NCBI GenBank assembly: GCA_964633405.1
Contig: CAZWFV010000014.1
Location: 1 to 14,461 of the forward strand
Reading direction: 5' to 3'
Length of the DNA: 14,461 nucleotides
DNA from: JAMCRD01 sp964633405
GTDB lineage: Bacteria > Patescibacteriota > Minisyncoccia > UBA6257 > Colwellbacteraceae
The notes beneath the pieces are model-generated. The model ran no database searches. It was not told the origin of the DNA and worked only from the letters and a program-made list of their open reading frames with translations. Made by a program: the position numbers and the translations under genes. Positions 7,901 through 14,461 of the stretch are shown here, piece by piece. Within the stretch, counting starts at the first letter, position 1; each line of letters opens with the position of its first letter.

Positions 7901-8163
7901 AGATGGAGGTGTGGGGACTTGAAGGTTACGGCTCATCGCACACCCTCCAGGAGATGCTGACCATAAAATCGGACGATATAGTTGGACGAGCCGCCGCCTA
8001 TGAATCCATTATCCGTGGCGACAAAATAAAGAAGCCGAACGTTCCGGCATCGTTCAACGTACTGGTCAATGAATTGAAGGCGCTGGGGCTTTCGGTCGAA
8101 CCGGTGTATGACCACGACGAACCACTGACCGATACCGCCGAACCAACAAAATCAGAGGAATAA
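4984..8163 (+). CDS. rpoB: DNA-directed RNA polymerase subunit beta, interrupted by one in-frame TGA
   Basis: The beta subunit forms half of the RNA polymerase active cleft. The reading frame is 1060 codons including the final TAA and an internal TGA (5548-5550, codon 189). Homology continues in the same frame across it: residues before it (IDRHRKAPVT) and after it (LLRTFGL) fit the conserved xRRKxPVTxLLRAxG block. Conserved parts downstream include SSSQMSQFMDQVNPLAEVEHKRR (rifampicin region), GPGGLSRERAG, YYGRICPVQTPEGQSIGLV, NFEDAIILSERV, GDKMAGRHGNKGVVSQI, and the C-terminal GGQRFGEMEVWGLEGYGSSHTLQEMLTIKSDD. I prefer ATG 4984 to the preceding TTG 4981; neither has a Shine-Dalgarno site. 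rpoC starts 2 nt after the stop. As sequenced, translation would give a 188-residue fragment, and the next ATG (5731) skips 60 conserved codons. Confidence 0.95.
5548..5550 (+). other. In-frame TGA codon within rpoB
   Basis: The context is GTG ACC TGA CTG CTC. The reading frame has no other stop between 4984 and 8161 and no indel is needed on either side. The codon occupies a position that is usually Thr, Val, Ser, Ala or Ile in beta subunits. TCA (Ser) or TTA (Leu) would each be one substitution away. TGA followed by C is known as a leaky stop context. Confidence 0.9.
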
Positions 8164-8165
8164 AC

Positions 8166-11100
8166 ATGGAACTAGCCACAAAGAAAGACACAACTTTCAG
8201 GTCACTGAACTTCAGCGGTTTAAGGTTGAGACTGGCCTCGCCCGAAGATATCTTGAATTGGTCTTACGGGGAGGTTATAAAACCCGAAACTATAAACTAC
8301 CGTACCCAGCGCCCCGAGAAGGACGGCCTGTTTTCCGAGCGCATTTTCGGCCCGACCAAGGATTGGGAATGCTACTGTGGCAAGTATCGCAAGGTCCGCT
8401 ACCGCGGCGTGATCTGTGACAAATGCGGCGTCGAAGTAACCCGTTCATCGGTCCGACGCGAACGTATGGGCCATATAAAACTAGCCTCGGCCGTTATGCA
8501 CCCGTGGTTTCTTAGGAGCGCCCCATCGCGGGTCGGTCTGGCCTTGGACGAGTCGGTCAGTAGGCTGGAGCGGGTGACTTACTACGCGGCCTATATTGTA
8601 ACCGATGTCGATGAAGCCAAACGCAAGGCGGCTCTGGATGAGATTTCAAGAGAGTTGAAGTCAAAGCGTTCCGGCGTGAAGGGAAAGGAGCAGACCGAGC
8701 TTGAATCGGCCGCGGCCTCCGCCAAGAGGATGCTGAATGAATTGAGGACAGGCAAGGTGTTGGAAGAGATCGAATTCCACTTCCTCGGAAAGCGTTTCGG
8801 TAACGTCTTTACCGTCGGCAGCGGGGGGGAAGGTATCAGGAAGATTCTGGAGAATCTCGACCCGGGCAAAGAGCTTAAAAAGATCGAATCGGAGCTGAAG
8901 GATGTGCAGGACGAGAACCGTCGCAAGAAGCTCCTGAAGAGGCTCAAATTCTTCAAATCTATGATCAACAACGATCTCCGTCCAGAGTGGATGGTGATGA
9001 CCGTCCTGCCCGTGCTTCCTCCGGACCTGAGGCCGATGGTCGCATTGGACGGCGGACGTTACGCCACCTCCGATCTTAATGATCTGTACCGTCGCGTTAT
9101 CAACCGGAACAATCGTTTGAAAAAATTGCTTGAACTGAAAGCGCCGGACGTCATCGTCATCAACGAAAAGCGCATGCTGCAGGAGGCGGTTGACGCCCTC
9201 GTCGACAATTCGGCCCGCCCGACCTCCAAACAGACGGTGGGAGGAAAGAGGGCGTTGCGTTCACTGGCTGACATGCTGAAGGGCAAACAGGGCCGCTTCC
9301 GCAACAATCTTCTGGGAAAGCGCGTCGATTATTCGGGGCGTTCGGTCATTGTGGTCGGCCCGCATCTGAGGATTGATGAATGTGGATTGCCGAAGAGGAT
9401 GGCTCTGGAATTATTCCGTCCGTTCGTCATTCGCGAGGTGCTTAAACGCGAGCTGGCCCACAATATCCGCAACGCAAACCGTAAGATCGACGAGGCATCT
9501 CCGGAGATCTGGGGAATATTGGAAGAGATAATAGCCGACAAGAAGGTGCTGCTCAACCGCGCGCCTACCCTGCACCGCCTCAATATCCAGGCCTTCAAAC
9601 CGCGTCTGATAGAGGATCTGTGTATCCAGCTTCCGCCGTTGGTCTGCGAAGCATTCAACGCCGACTTCGACGGCGACCAAATGGCCGTCCATGTTCCTCT
9701 TTCCGATGAGGCTCAAGCGGAATCCAGCAATACCATGCTCGCTTCCAAGAATCTTTTAAGGCCTCGTGGCGGTGAGGCGGTGGCCAAACCGAGCCAGGAC
9801 GTGGTACTGGGATGCTACTACCTGACTAATATAGATCCGGACGGCAAAGGCAAGGGAAAAACCTTCTCCGGTCCCGAAGAGGCCAGGATGGCCTACGTCG
9901 GGGACTATATAGCCATTAACTCGCCGATAAAGGTTGGGTTGCCCGGTCATGGTCTAGTTGAAACCAGCGTGGGCAGAATTATTTTCAATGACCGTCTCCC
10001 CGATGATTATGACTTTTTGAATAAAGCGCAGACCAAGGGTTCCCTGGGTAAACTGATCGGCGATCTTATCGAGCGTTATGGCCAAGAGGAAGCGGGGAAT
10101 GTCCTCGATGCGATAAAGACACTGGGCTACCGTTACGCCAGCACTTCCGGCATCAGCTGGGGTATGGATGATATGATCACGCCCGAGGAGAAAGAAGGCA
10201 TCATGGAAGAGGCACGAAAGAAGATAGCGGTGGTCGAAGGTTACTATGCCGACGGTCTCTTAATTGCCAGAGAGAAGCGCGAACGGGTTATCGAAATATG
10301 GAACGAGGCCGTCGAGGCACTGAAGAAGGTCCTGCCGCAGACCCTTAAGAACGACAACTCGATCAGTATGATCATCAATTCCGGGGCCCGTGGAGGATTG
10401 GGCCAGACCTTGCAGATGGTCGCTATAAAAGGCTTGCTGCAGAATCCGAAGGGCGAAACGATCGAATTGCCGGTACAAAGCTCATTAAAGGAGGGACATA
10501 CGGCGCTGGAGTACTTCATAACCGCTCATGGAGCCAGGAAGGGATTGGCTGACACCGCTCTGAAGACGGCCGAAGCAGGCTATCTTACCAGGCGTCTCAT
10601 CGATTCCTCGCAGGCCGTTGTTACCAAAGAGGAAGATTGTAAGACCAAGTTGGGCATAGTCGTTTATCGCGACCCCGCCGGCATAGTCAACTACAGTTTC
10701 GCTGAGCATTTGTTCTCCCGGACGGTGCTGGATGACGTGAAGATCGGCCGGAAGACGATAGTTAAGGCCGGCGAGATCATTACCCGGGCGGCTGCGGAGG
10801 AAATAGACAAGTCCGACATAAAGGAAGTCAAAATACGCTCTCCGCTGACCTGCAAGACGCTGTATGGCGTGTGCTGCAAATGCTACGGTTTGGATCTGGG
10901 CAGCAATAAGCCGGTGGTTATCGGCGAGGCGGTCGGTGTCATCGCCGCTCAATCTGTCGGCGAACCTGGGACGCAGCTGGTACTCCGCACCAAGCACGCT
11001 GGGGGCGTGGGCGGCGTGGACATAACCAAGGGTCTGCCTCGGGTGGAAGAGATATTCGAAGTGCGCCCACCGAAGAATTTGGCCCTGCTATCTCACGAAG

Positions 11101-11786
11101 AAGGCAGAGTGGTTAAAATTGAAGATCGCGGACTGCTGAGGATAATCTCCGTGGAGGCAGTTGTGCGTGGGAAGAAGAAGCTGATTGAATACTCGAGTCC
11201 CCGGGCGCTGCGCGCGCTGGTCTCACTAGATAGCAAAGTGGAAATCGGCCAGGCACTGACCGAAGGGGATATAAACTTGCAGGAATTGTTCGAACTCAGG
11301 GGCAAGGAAGAGACCTATCTCTACATAATGAATGAAATTGAGCGCATCTATTCCAGTGAAGGCGTGGCTGTGAACAATAAACATCTCGAAATTATAATTC
11401 GCCAGATGTTCAGTCATTCGAGGATAGTCGATCCGGGCGACACCGATTTCGTGATGGGCGACGTCATCGATCGATCGGTCTTTGTCGAAACCAACCATAA
11501 AATTAAGAACGACGGCAAGTCTCCGGCCAAAGATAAGGAAATGCTGTTGGGAGTATCTCAATCTGCCTTGCAGGCCGAGGGGTGGCTTTCCGCCGCCTCC
11601 TTCCAGGAGACAGCGAGAGTCCTGATCCGATCTGCAGTGGAGGGTCGGGTGGACCGTCTGCGCGGCCTTAAGGAAAACGTGATCATCGGCCGGCTCCTGC
11701 CGATAGGTATGGTCGCCCGCGGGGAAGAGCTCCCGGCGGTCGAGAAAGCCGCGCCCGTAGCAGAAGATAAGCCCGTATCGGAGTAA
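8166..11786 (+). CDS. rpoC: DNA-directed RNA polymerase subunit beta'
   Basis: A 1206-residue catalytic subunit. The N-terminal zinc ribbon has Cys69, Cys71, Cys84 and Cys87 (CYCGK and CDKCG). The Mg-binding motif NADFDGD (498-504) supplies Asp500, Asp502 and Asp504. The bridge helix/trigger loop region is visible as HGARKGLADTALKTAEAGYLTRRL, and SVGEPGTQLVLRTKHAGG follows. The second zinc site has all four Cys (EEDCK, then LTCKTLYGVCCKC). The C-terminus has the usual ARVLIRSAVEGRVDRLRGLKENVIIGRLLPIG block. It lacks the large insertion of the E. coli subunit (1407 residues). AGAGGAAT before ATG 8166 is one of the few good ribosome-binding sites here. It starts 2 nt after rpoB, so co-transcription and equal dosage are expected, which makes the rpoB stop more puzzling. 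Confidence 0.98.
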   Translation: MELATKKDTTFRSLNFSGLRLRLASPEDILNWSYGEVIKPETINYRTQRPEKDGLFSERIFGPTKDWECYCGKYRKVRYRGVICDKCGVEVTRSSVRRERMGHIKLASAVMHPWFLRSAPSRVGLALDESVSRLERVTYYAAYIVTDVDEAKRKAALDEISRELKSKRSGVKGKEQTELESAAASAKRMLNELRTGKVLEEIEFHFLGKRFGNVFTVGSGGEGIRKILENLDPGKELKKIESELKDVQDENRRKKLLKRLKFFKSMINNDLRPEWMVMTVLPVLPPDLRPMVALDGGRYATSDLNDLYRRVINRNNRLKKLLELKAPDVIVINEKRMLQEAVDALVDNSARPTSKQTVGGKRALRSLADMLKGKQGRFRNNLLGKRVDYSGRSVIVVGPHLRIDECGLPKRMALELFRPFVIREVLKRELAHNIRNANRKIDEASPEIWGILEEIIADKKVLLNRAPTLHRLNIQAFKPRLIEDLCIQLPPLVCEAFNADFDGDQMAVHVPLSDEAQAESSNTMLASKNLLRPRGGEAVAKPSQDVVLGCYYLTNIDPDGKGKGKTFSGPEEARMAYVGDYIAINSPIKVGLPGHGLVETSVGRIIFNDRLPDDYDFLNKAQTKGSLGKLIGDLIERYGQEEAGNVLDAIKTLGYRYASTSGISWGMDDMITPEEKEGIMEEARKKIAVVEGYYADGLLIAREKRERVIEIWNEAVEALKKVLPQTLKNDNSISMIINSGARGGLGQTLQMVAIKGLLQNPKGETIELPVQSSLKEGHTALEYFITAHGARKGLADTALKTAEAGYLTRRLIDSSQAVVTKEEDCKTKLGIVVYRDPAGIVNYSFAEHLFSRTVLDDVKIGRKTIVKAGEIITRAAAEEIDKSDIKEVKIRSPLTCKTLYGVCCKCYGLDLGSNKPVVIGEAVGVIAAQSVGEPGTQLVLRTKHAGGVGGVDITKGLPRVEEIFEVRPPKNLALLSHEEGRVVKIEDRGLLRIISVEAVVRGKKKLIEYSSPRALRALVSLDSKVEIGQALTEGDINLQELFELRGKEETYLYIMNEIERIYSSEGVAVNNKHLEIIIRQMFSHSRIVDPGDTDFVMGDVIDRSVFVETNHKIKNDGKSPAKDKEMLLGVSQSALQAEGWLSAASFQETARVLIRSAVEGRVDRLRGLKENVIIGRLLPIGMVARGEELPAVEKAAPVAEDKPVSE

Positions 11787-11790
11787 CGCG

Positions 11791-11819
11791 TTGATTTATT
11801 CGAGACTTCCTGTTAATCT
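11791..11819 (+). promoter_or_regulatory. Candidate promoter for rpsF-ssb-rpsR-PAP2
   Basis: TTGATT (11791-11796) and TAATCT (11814-11819) are separated by exactly 17 nt, with TGT just before the -10, an extended -10 feature. It lies in the 45-nt gap after rpoC. The predicted start near 11826 leaves a very short leader before ATG 11832. Hexamer matches are only moderate (4/6 and 3/6). Confidence 0.42.
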
Positions 11820-11831
11820 AAGGCTTGTCTT

Positions 11832-12242
11832 ATGGAAGAAACAGTTAAACCGTACGAAATATCATTCCTGCTCAGGAGCGAGGAGGATGCGGCCGTTATC
11901 GTGAAAAAACTGTCGGACATGGGGGCGGAGATATCCAACGAAGGTCCTGTGAACAGAGTGAGTCTGGCTTATCCCATAAAAAGAGAGACCTCGGCTTACT
12001 TCAGCTACATCCATTTCAGCGCCAAATCGGAGATCATAAAGAGCGTGAGCGATTCTCTGAATCTCGAACCCAAAGTGGTCCGTTTTCTGATCATTACCCC
12101 GCCCATCGAGAAGATGGTGCCCAGACGCACCGACTTCCGCCGTCCGACTGAGGAGGTAGGTGAATCAGTGAAACCACCCAAGATTGAGCCTCTTTCCAAT
12201 GCCGAACTGGAGGAGAAACTTGAGGAGATATTGAATAAGTAA
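11832..12242 (+). CDS. rpsF: 30S ribosomal protein bS6
   Basis: A 136-residue protein with the bS6 ferredoxin-like pattern: KPYEISFLLRSEEDAAVIVKKL at the start, SLAYPIKRETSAYFSYIHFSA in the middle and LEPKVVRFLIITPP near residue 90. bS6 binds bS18 and 16S rRNA on the platform of the small subunit (family knowledge). The acidic/Glu-rich tail (SNAELEEKLEEILNK) is longer than a minimal bS6. AAGG eight bases before ATG 11832 is a possible ribosome-binding site. It is first in the conserved rpsF-ssb-rpsR cluster, with the ssb start 2 nt after its stop. In other bacteria the bS6-bS18 pair can repress this operon, but I see no clear site for that here. Confidence 0.95.
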   Translation: MEETVKPYEISFLLRSEEDAAVIVKKLSDMGAEISNEGPVNRVSLAYPIKRETSAYFSYIHFSAKSEIIKSVSDSLNLEPKVVRFLIITPPIEKMVPRRTDFRRPTEEVGESVKPPKIEPLSNAELEEKLEEILNK

Positions 12243-12244
12243 CC

Positions 12245-12709
12245 ATGAATTTAAATAAAGTATTCTTGATTGGCAGACTGACCGCCGACCCCCAGGCCCG
12301 CTCCACGCCGGGAGGCGCGCAAGTCACTTCTTTTTCCATAGCAACGAACCGCACCTGGACTGACAAGAGCGGCGCCAAGAAAGAAGCGACCGAGTTCCAC
12401 AACGTGGTTGTTTGGGGCCGTCAGGCGGAAGTCGCCGCCAAGTTTCTGTCCCGCGGAAGCGAAGTCTTTATAGAAGGCCGTTTGCAGACCAGGTCGTGGG
12501 AAGGTAAAGACGGTCAATCCCGCAAGACCACCGAAATAATTTGCGAGCGCATGCAATTGGGTTCGCGCAAGGGCGGAGCCGCTGGCGGCAACGTTCAGGA
12601 TGGCGGTGGCAAGAGTCCAAGACCCAAGAGCGAGCCGCCCGTCGCCGAGGAGATGCCAGTCATCGATATAGATGACGGCGACATAAAACCGGAAGATCTA
12701 CCGTTTTAA
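12245..12709 (+). CDS. ssb: Single-stranded DNA-binding protein
   Basis: A 154-residue protein. Residues 1-about 112 are the OB-fold DNA-binding domain (MNLNKVFLIGRLTADPQAR, FSIATNRTW, EFHNVVVWGRQAEVAAKFL, GSEVFIEGRLQTRSW). A Gly-rich disordered linker follows. The tip DIKPEDLPF is the acidic peptide that recruits replication and repair proteins such as polymerase III chi, RecQ and PriA in other bacteria. The length is usual for bacterial SSB. It sits between rpsF and rpsR as in many bacteria. Confidence 0.97.
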   Translation: MNLNKVFLIGRLTADPQARSTPGGAQVTSFSIATNRTWTDKSGAKKEATEFHNVVVWGRQAEVAAKFLSRGSEVFIEGRLQTRSWEGKDGQSRKTTEIICERMQLGSRKGGAAGGNVQDGGGKSPRPKSEPPVAEEMPVIDIDDGDIKPEDLPF

Positions 12710-12718
12710 TATTGAACA

Positions 12719-12928
12719 ATGAAGAAGAAAGAACAGTGTTTTTTTTGTTCGCAGAACGTTGAAGATATCGACTATAAGGAGGCCGATTTTCTGCGCCGTT
12801 TTGTCTCTGGACAGGCCAAGATAATTGACCCGGTACATACCGGGACCTGCTCCAAACACCAGCGTCTGTTAGCCCAGGCCATAAAGCGCGCTAGGTTTAT
12901 GGGCCTACTTCCTTATGTACGACGCTAA
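12719..12928 (+). CDS. rpsR: 30S ribosomal protein bS18, zinc-binding type
   Basis: A 69-residue protein. CFFC (residues 7-10) and CSKHQ (43-47) are the Cys/His ligands of the zinc-containing (C+) form of bS18. DIDYKEADFLRRFVSGQAKI and AIKRARFMGLLPYV are the usual core, and the length is normal. It packs against bS6 on the 30S platform. The start lies 9 nt after ssb, and the next gene starts 9 nt after its stop. No zinc-free paralogue is present in the window. Confidence 0.95.
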   Translation: MKKKEQCFFCSQNVEDIDYKEADFLRRFVSGQAKIIDPVHTGTCSKHQRLLAQAIKRARFMGLLPYVRR

Positions 12929-12937
12929 TCAGTCAAG

Positions 12938-13483
12938 ATGATCGGCGTAGACAGCCCTATACTCGAGGTGTTGCATAGCCTTGCCTATAAATGGCAATGG
13001 CTGGGACTGATCACTATATTTCTCGGCCAATACCTCCCGTACCTGCTGGTCATAGTCTTTTTGTTCCTGGTGCTCAGTGCGTCGCAAGGCAACAGACTTT
13101 ACTCTTTTGCTCTGGCCGCCCTTTCGGTGATCTTGTCCAGAGGCATAGTGACGGAGATAATCTACCAGTTTTTCTATAGAGCCCGCCCCTTCGTGGCTCT
13201 GTCTCTTACTCCACTTATATACGAACCCAGTACCCAGGCCTCGTTTCCCTCCGGGCATATGGCTTTTTTGCTGCCGATAAGCCTTGTCGTGTGGCAGCAA
13301 TTCGGCTCTAAGAAAGGAGCATGGTTCGTGTTTCTTACGGTTCTGGTCGGTATTGGCAGGGTGGCTGCCGGAGTTCATTGGCCCAGTGATATTATCGGAG
13401 GGCTGATAGTCGGCGCAGTAAGTTTCGTCGCAGTTAAAAAAATTTTTCCTAAGAGTAAATCGATTGCCGATCGGGTCTCATAG
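12938..13483 (+). CDS. PAP2-family membrane phosphatase (possible undecaprenyl-diphosphatase)
   Basis: A 181-residue protein with about five or six membrane segments. The PAP2 motifs are YRARPF (residues about 84-89), FPSGH (105-109, catalytic His109) and GRVAAGVHWPSD (motif 3 with His and Asp). Members remove phosphate from lipid phosphates or diphosphates. In small bacteria without other candidates they may recycle undecaprenyl diphosphate for wall synthesis, as BcrC does, which would fit the wall genes nearby; this role is inference. The Lys of the usual KxxxxxxRP motif is replaced by Tyr, and the Ser of SRxxxxxH by Gly. It trails the ribosomal protein cluster by 9 nt and probably shares its transcript. 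Confidence 0.88.
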   Translation: MIGVDSPILEVLHSLAYKWQWLGLITIFLGQYLPYLLVIVFLFLVLSASQGNRLYSFALAALSVILSRGIVTEIIYQFFYRARPFVALSLTPLIYEPSTQASFPSGHMAFLLPISLVVWQQFGSKKGAWFVFLTVLVGIGRVAAGVHWPSDIIGGLIVGAVSFVAVKKIFPKSKSIADRVS

Positions 13484-13518
13484 GTTATCATCGAGTGTAG
13501 AGAAAATATCTTATATGA

Positions 13519-13541
13519 ATTATTTATTGCAGATAAATAAT
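13519..13541 (+). repeat. AT-only inverted repeat in the spacer after the PAP2 gene
   Basis: ATTATTTAT (13519-13527) and ATAAATAAT (13533-13541) are perfect inverted copies around TGCAG. No T-run follows, so it is a poor terminator. It could be a protein-binding site or weak mRNA hairpin. It lies in the 163-nt AT-rich gap 13484-13646, which holds no other gene. Confidence 0.45.
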
Positions 13542-13573
13542 CTTCTAAGTTATGCACTTTGATTATTAAAATA

Positions 13574-13599
13574 TTTATGTTAACATCTAAATGTAAAAT
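13574..13599 (+). promoter_or_regulatory. Possible promoter/operator region of the small basic gene
   Basis: The palindrome ATGTTAACAT (13577-13586) sits in AT-rich sequence. TTGATT (13559-13564) with TAACAT (13581-13586) gives a 16-nt spacer, and TAAAAT at 13594-13599 is a second possible -10. The palindrome would overlap the promoter, as an operator would. The evidence is weak because the whole stretch is AT-rich. Confidence 0.3.
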
Positions 13600-13646
13600 A
13601 AAAACTCTACGATTGAAAGGTCGAATAAAAACTTTAAAAAGCATTA

Positions 13647-13736
13647 ATGGCAAAGAAAGTTAAGAGAGCTAAGAAGGCCAAGAAGGTTACAAAGAAGACC
13701 AAGAGGGCCGCTAGGAGAGGAAAGAAGAGGAGATAG
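13647..13736 (+). CDS. Small, highly basic 29-residue protein (histone H1-tail-like)
   Basis: ATG 13647 to TAG 13734-13736 encodes a 29-residue peptide starting MAKKVKRAKKAKK and ending AARRGKKRR. It is made almost only of Lys, Arg and Ala with a few Val, Thr and Gly, and has no acidic residue. The composition resembles histone H1-like tails and other nucleic-acid-binding basic peptides. It does not match the small basic ribosomal proteins bL36, bL34 or bTHX that I can recall. Lys is mostly AAG and the codon use looks like a real gene rather than a random AT-rich run. It has its own AT-rich upstream region and no visible Shine-Dalgarno site. A role in nucleoid or RNA binding is inference only. 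A simple repeat read as an ORF is the alternative. Confidence 0.6.
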   Translation: MAKKVKRAKKAKKVTKKTKRAARRGKKRR

Positions 13737-13791
13737 TATCCCAATCTTCTGTCTTAGTTTATATAATTGACATTGTATATAAAAGATAACG

Positions 13792-14422
13792 ATGGCCCAC
13801 CGTAGGGTACACTCTTATAGAGATACTCATTGTGGTTGCAATTCTGGGCGTACTGGCCGGTGCTGTCGTTATAGTTATCAACCCCAGCGACCTCCTGGCC
13901 CAGGCCAGGGGCTCAACGCGGCAATCCGACCTGGATCTGATCAATAAATCTCTGAGTCTGTACCAACTGTACGTCGGTGCCTCTACGGCGATTCCCAATA
14001 CAATCTACGTTTCATTGCCCGATTCGTCTCCCACTTGCGGGACTCCCTCTGGGTCCGACCTGGGTTTGATAACCCTACCCACCGGCTGGTCCTACGCCTG
14101 TGTAAGCTCATCTACCTACAAGAAAATTGACGGGACAGGCTGGATTCCGCTTAACTTCAACAATATACCCGCCTCCTCGCCCATGGGGGTGCTGCCGGTT
14201 GACCCCGTAAACTCCGGGCAGTCCGTCCTATATTACACCTATGCGGTCAGCGGCTCGTCCTGGGAGCTGACTGCGATTCTTGAATCGAAACGGGGCCAGA
14301 CGGAAATGATTAACGATGGCGGTGCCGATCCTCTTACCCATGAAACCGGTACAAGCCTGACTGTCTCACTCTTTGTTCACGGCTTGGTCGGCTATTGGCC
14401 CCTTAAACATATGGCGGATTAG
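13792..14422 (+). pseudogene. Type IV pilin-like (pseudopilin) gene with apparent N-terminal frameshift and truncated C-terminus
   Basis: The frame read from 13805 gives GYTLIEILIVVAILGVLAGAVVIVINP, a class III prepilin signal with Glu at +5 and the hydrophobic assembly helix. The ARGSTRQSDLDLINKSLSLYQ region and a YYTYAVSGSSWELTAILES segment are typical of CPR pseudopilins. That frame has no ATG, GTG or TTG before the motif: an upstream stop (13787) precedes it. ATG 13792 is in another frame; removing the single A at 13804 would give MAHRGYTLIE, an ideal short leader. GTG 13832 would start inside the helix. The protein ends GLVGYWPLKHMAD, where related proteins continue into a LamG domain (GLVGYWxxDEG pattern), so the C-terminus looks cut. 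A weak AT-rich promoter (TTAGTT, TATAAA) lies at 13754-13783. A sequencing error is a simple explanation of the frameshift. Confidence 0.75.
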
Positions 14423-14461
14423 TTTTTGAATTCGGCGAGCGCCTCATTCGGCGTCTTGCCG
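14419..14461 (-). CDS. C-terminal end of an unknown protein, possibly an integrase-type transposase (partial)
   Basis: On the minus strand, the 13 codons up to the TAA stop at 14421-14419 read GKTPNEALAEFKN. This resembles the C-terminal ends of DDE integrase-core transposases, which often finish in a (L/A)xGKTPxEAL-type sequence. It converges with and overlaps the pilin stop. Only 42 nt are visible, so neither the identity nor the presence of a gene is secure. Confidence 0.35.
   Translation of the reverse strand, partial: GKTPNEALAEFKN

Noticed and set aside
2385..8163. TGA recoded as Gly or Trp genome-wide
   Set aside because: Only one in-frame TGA occurs across all long genes; Gly and Trp are encoded by normal codons, and the gene ending at 3104 uses TGA as a sensible stop next to the overlapping rodA start.
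13832..14422. Pilin gene starting at GTG 13832
   Set aside because: This start would remove the GYTLIE processing site and half of the assembly helix, which are intact just upstream in the same frame.
1..14461. CRISPR array or tandem direct repeats
   Set aside because: No regularly spaced direct repeats were seen anywhere in the window.

Overview
The window reads as chromosome of a Patescibacteria (Candidate Phyla Radiation, CPR)-type bacterium. The grounds are a 23S rRNA gene broken by two self-splicing-type introns, one with a LAGLIDADG homing endonuclease; compact proteins (245-aa MltG-like enzyme, 1206-aa RpoC without large lineage insertions); very tight gene spacing with few Shine-Dalgarno sites; and a short pseudopilin of the style common in CPR genomes. 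No finer taxonomic call is possible from the sequence alone. Nearly all genes lie on the + strand.

Region 1 (1-2358) is the end of an rRNA operon. The 3' part of 23S rRNA (from about E. coli position 2070) lies in three exons, 1-192, 1209-1473 and 1769-about 2145. Intron 1 (193-1208) carries an I-SceI-like endonuclease gene whose stop codon lies in the following rRNA exon. Intron 2 (1474-1768) has no ORF and sits in the peptidyl-transferase centre after the equivalent of U2500. 5S rRNA (2212-2320) and a hairpin/T-run terminator follow.

Region 2 (2385-4893) is a cell-envelope cluster with overlapping or abutting genes: a membrane-anchored protein with a possible FxLYD-like domain, a RodA/FtsW-type SEDS glycan polymerase and a shortened MltG-type lytic transglycosylase. 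Building and terminating glycan strands would be coordinated here.

Region 3 (4984-11786) is rpoB-rpoC, the two large RNA polymerase subunits. rpoB has one in-frame TGA at codon 189 while the reading frame and protein homology continue unbroken on both sides; this is the most puzzling feature of the window. No other long gene contains an in-frame TGA, so a wholesale code change is unlikely.

Region 4 (11791-13483) has a candidate promoter followed by rpsF-ssb-rpsR (the classic bS6-SSB-bS18 cluster) and a PAP2-family phosphatase gene spaced 2 to 9 bp apart.

Region 5 (13484-14461) is more accessory in nature: an AT-rich spacer with two inverted repeats, a 29-residue Lys/Arg-rich peptide gene, a type IV pilin-like gene with an apparent frameshift just before its prepilin cleavage motif and a C-terminus that stops at what looks like the start of a LamG domain, and, on the opposite strand at the very edge, the last 13 codons of what may be a transposase.
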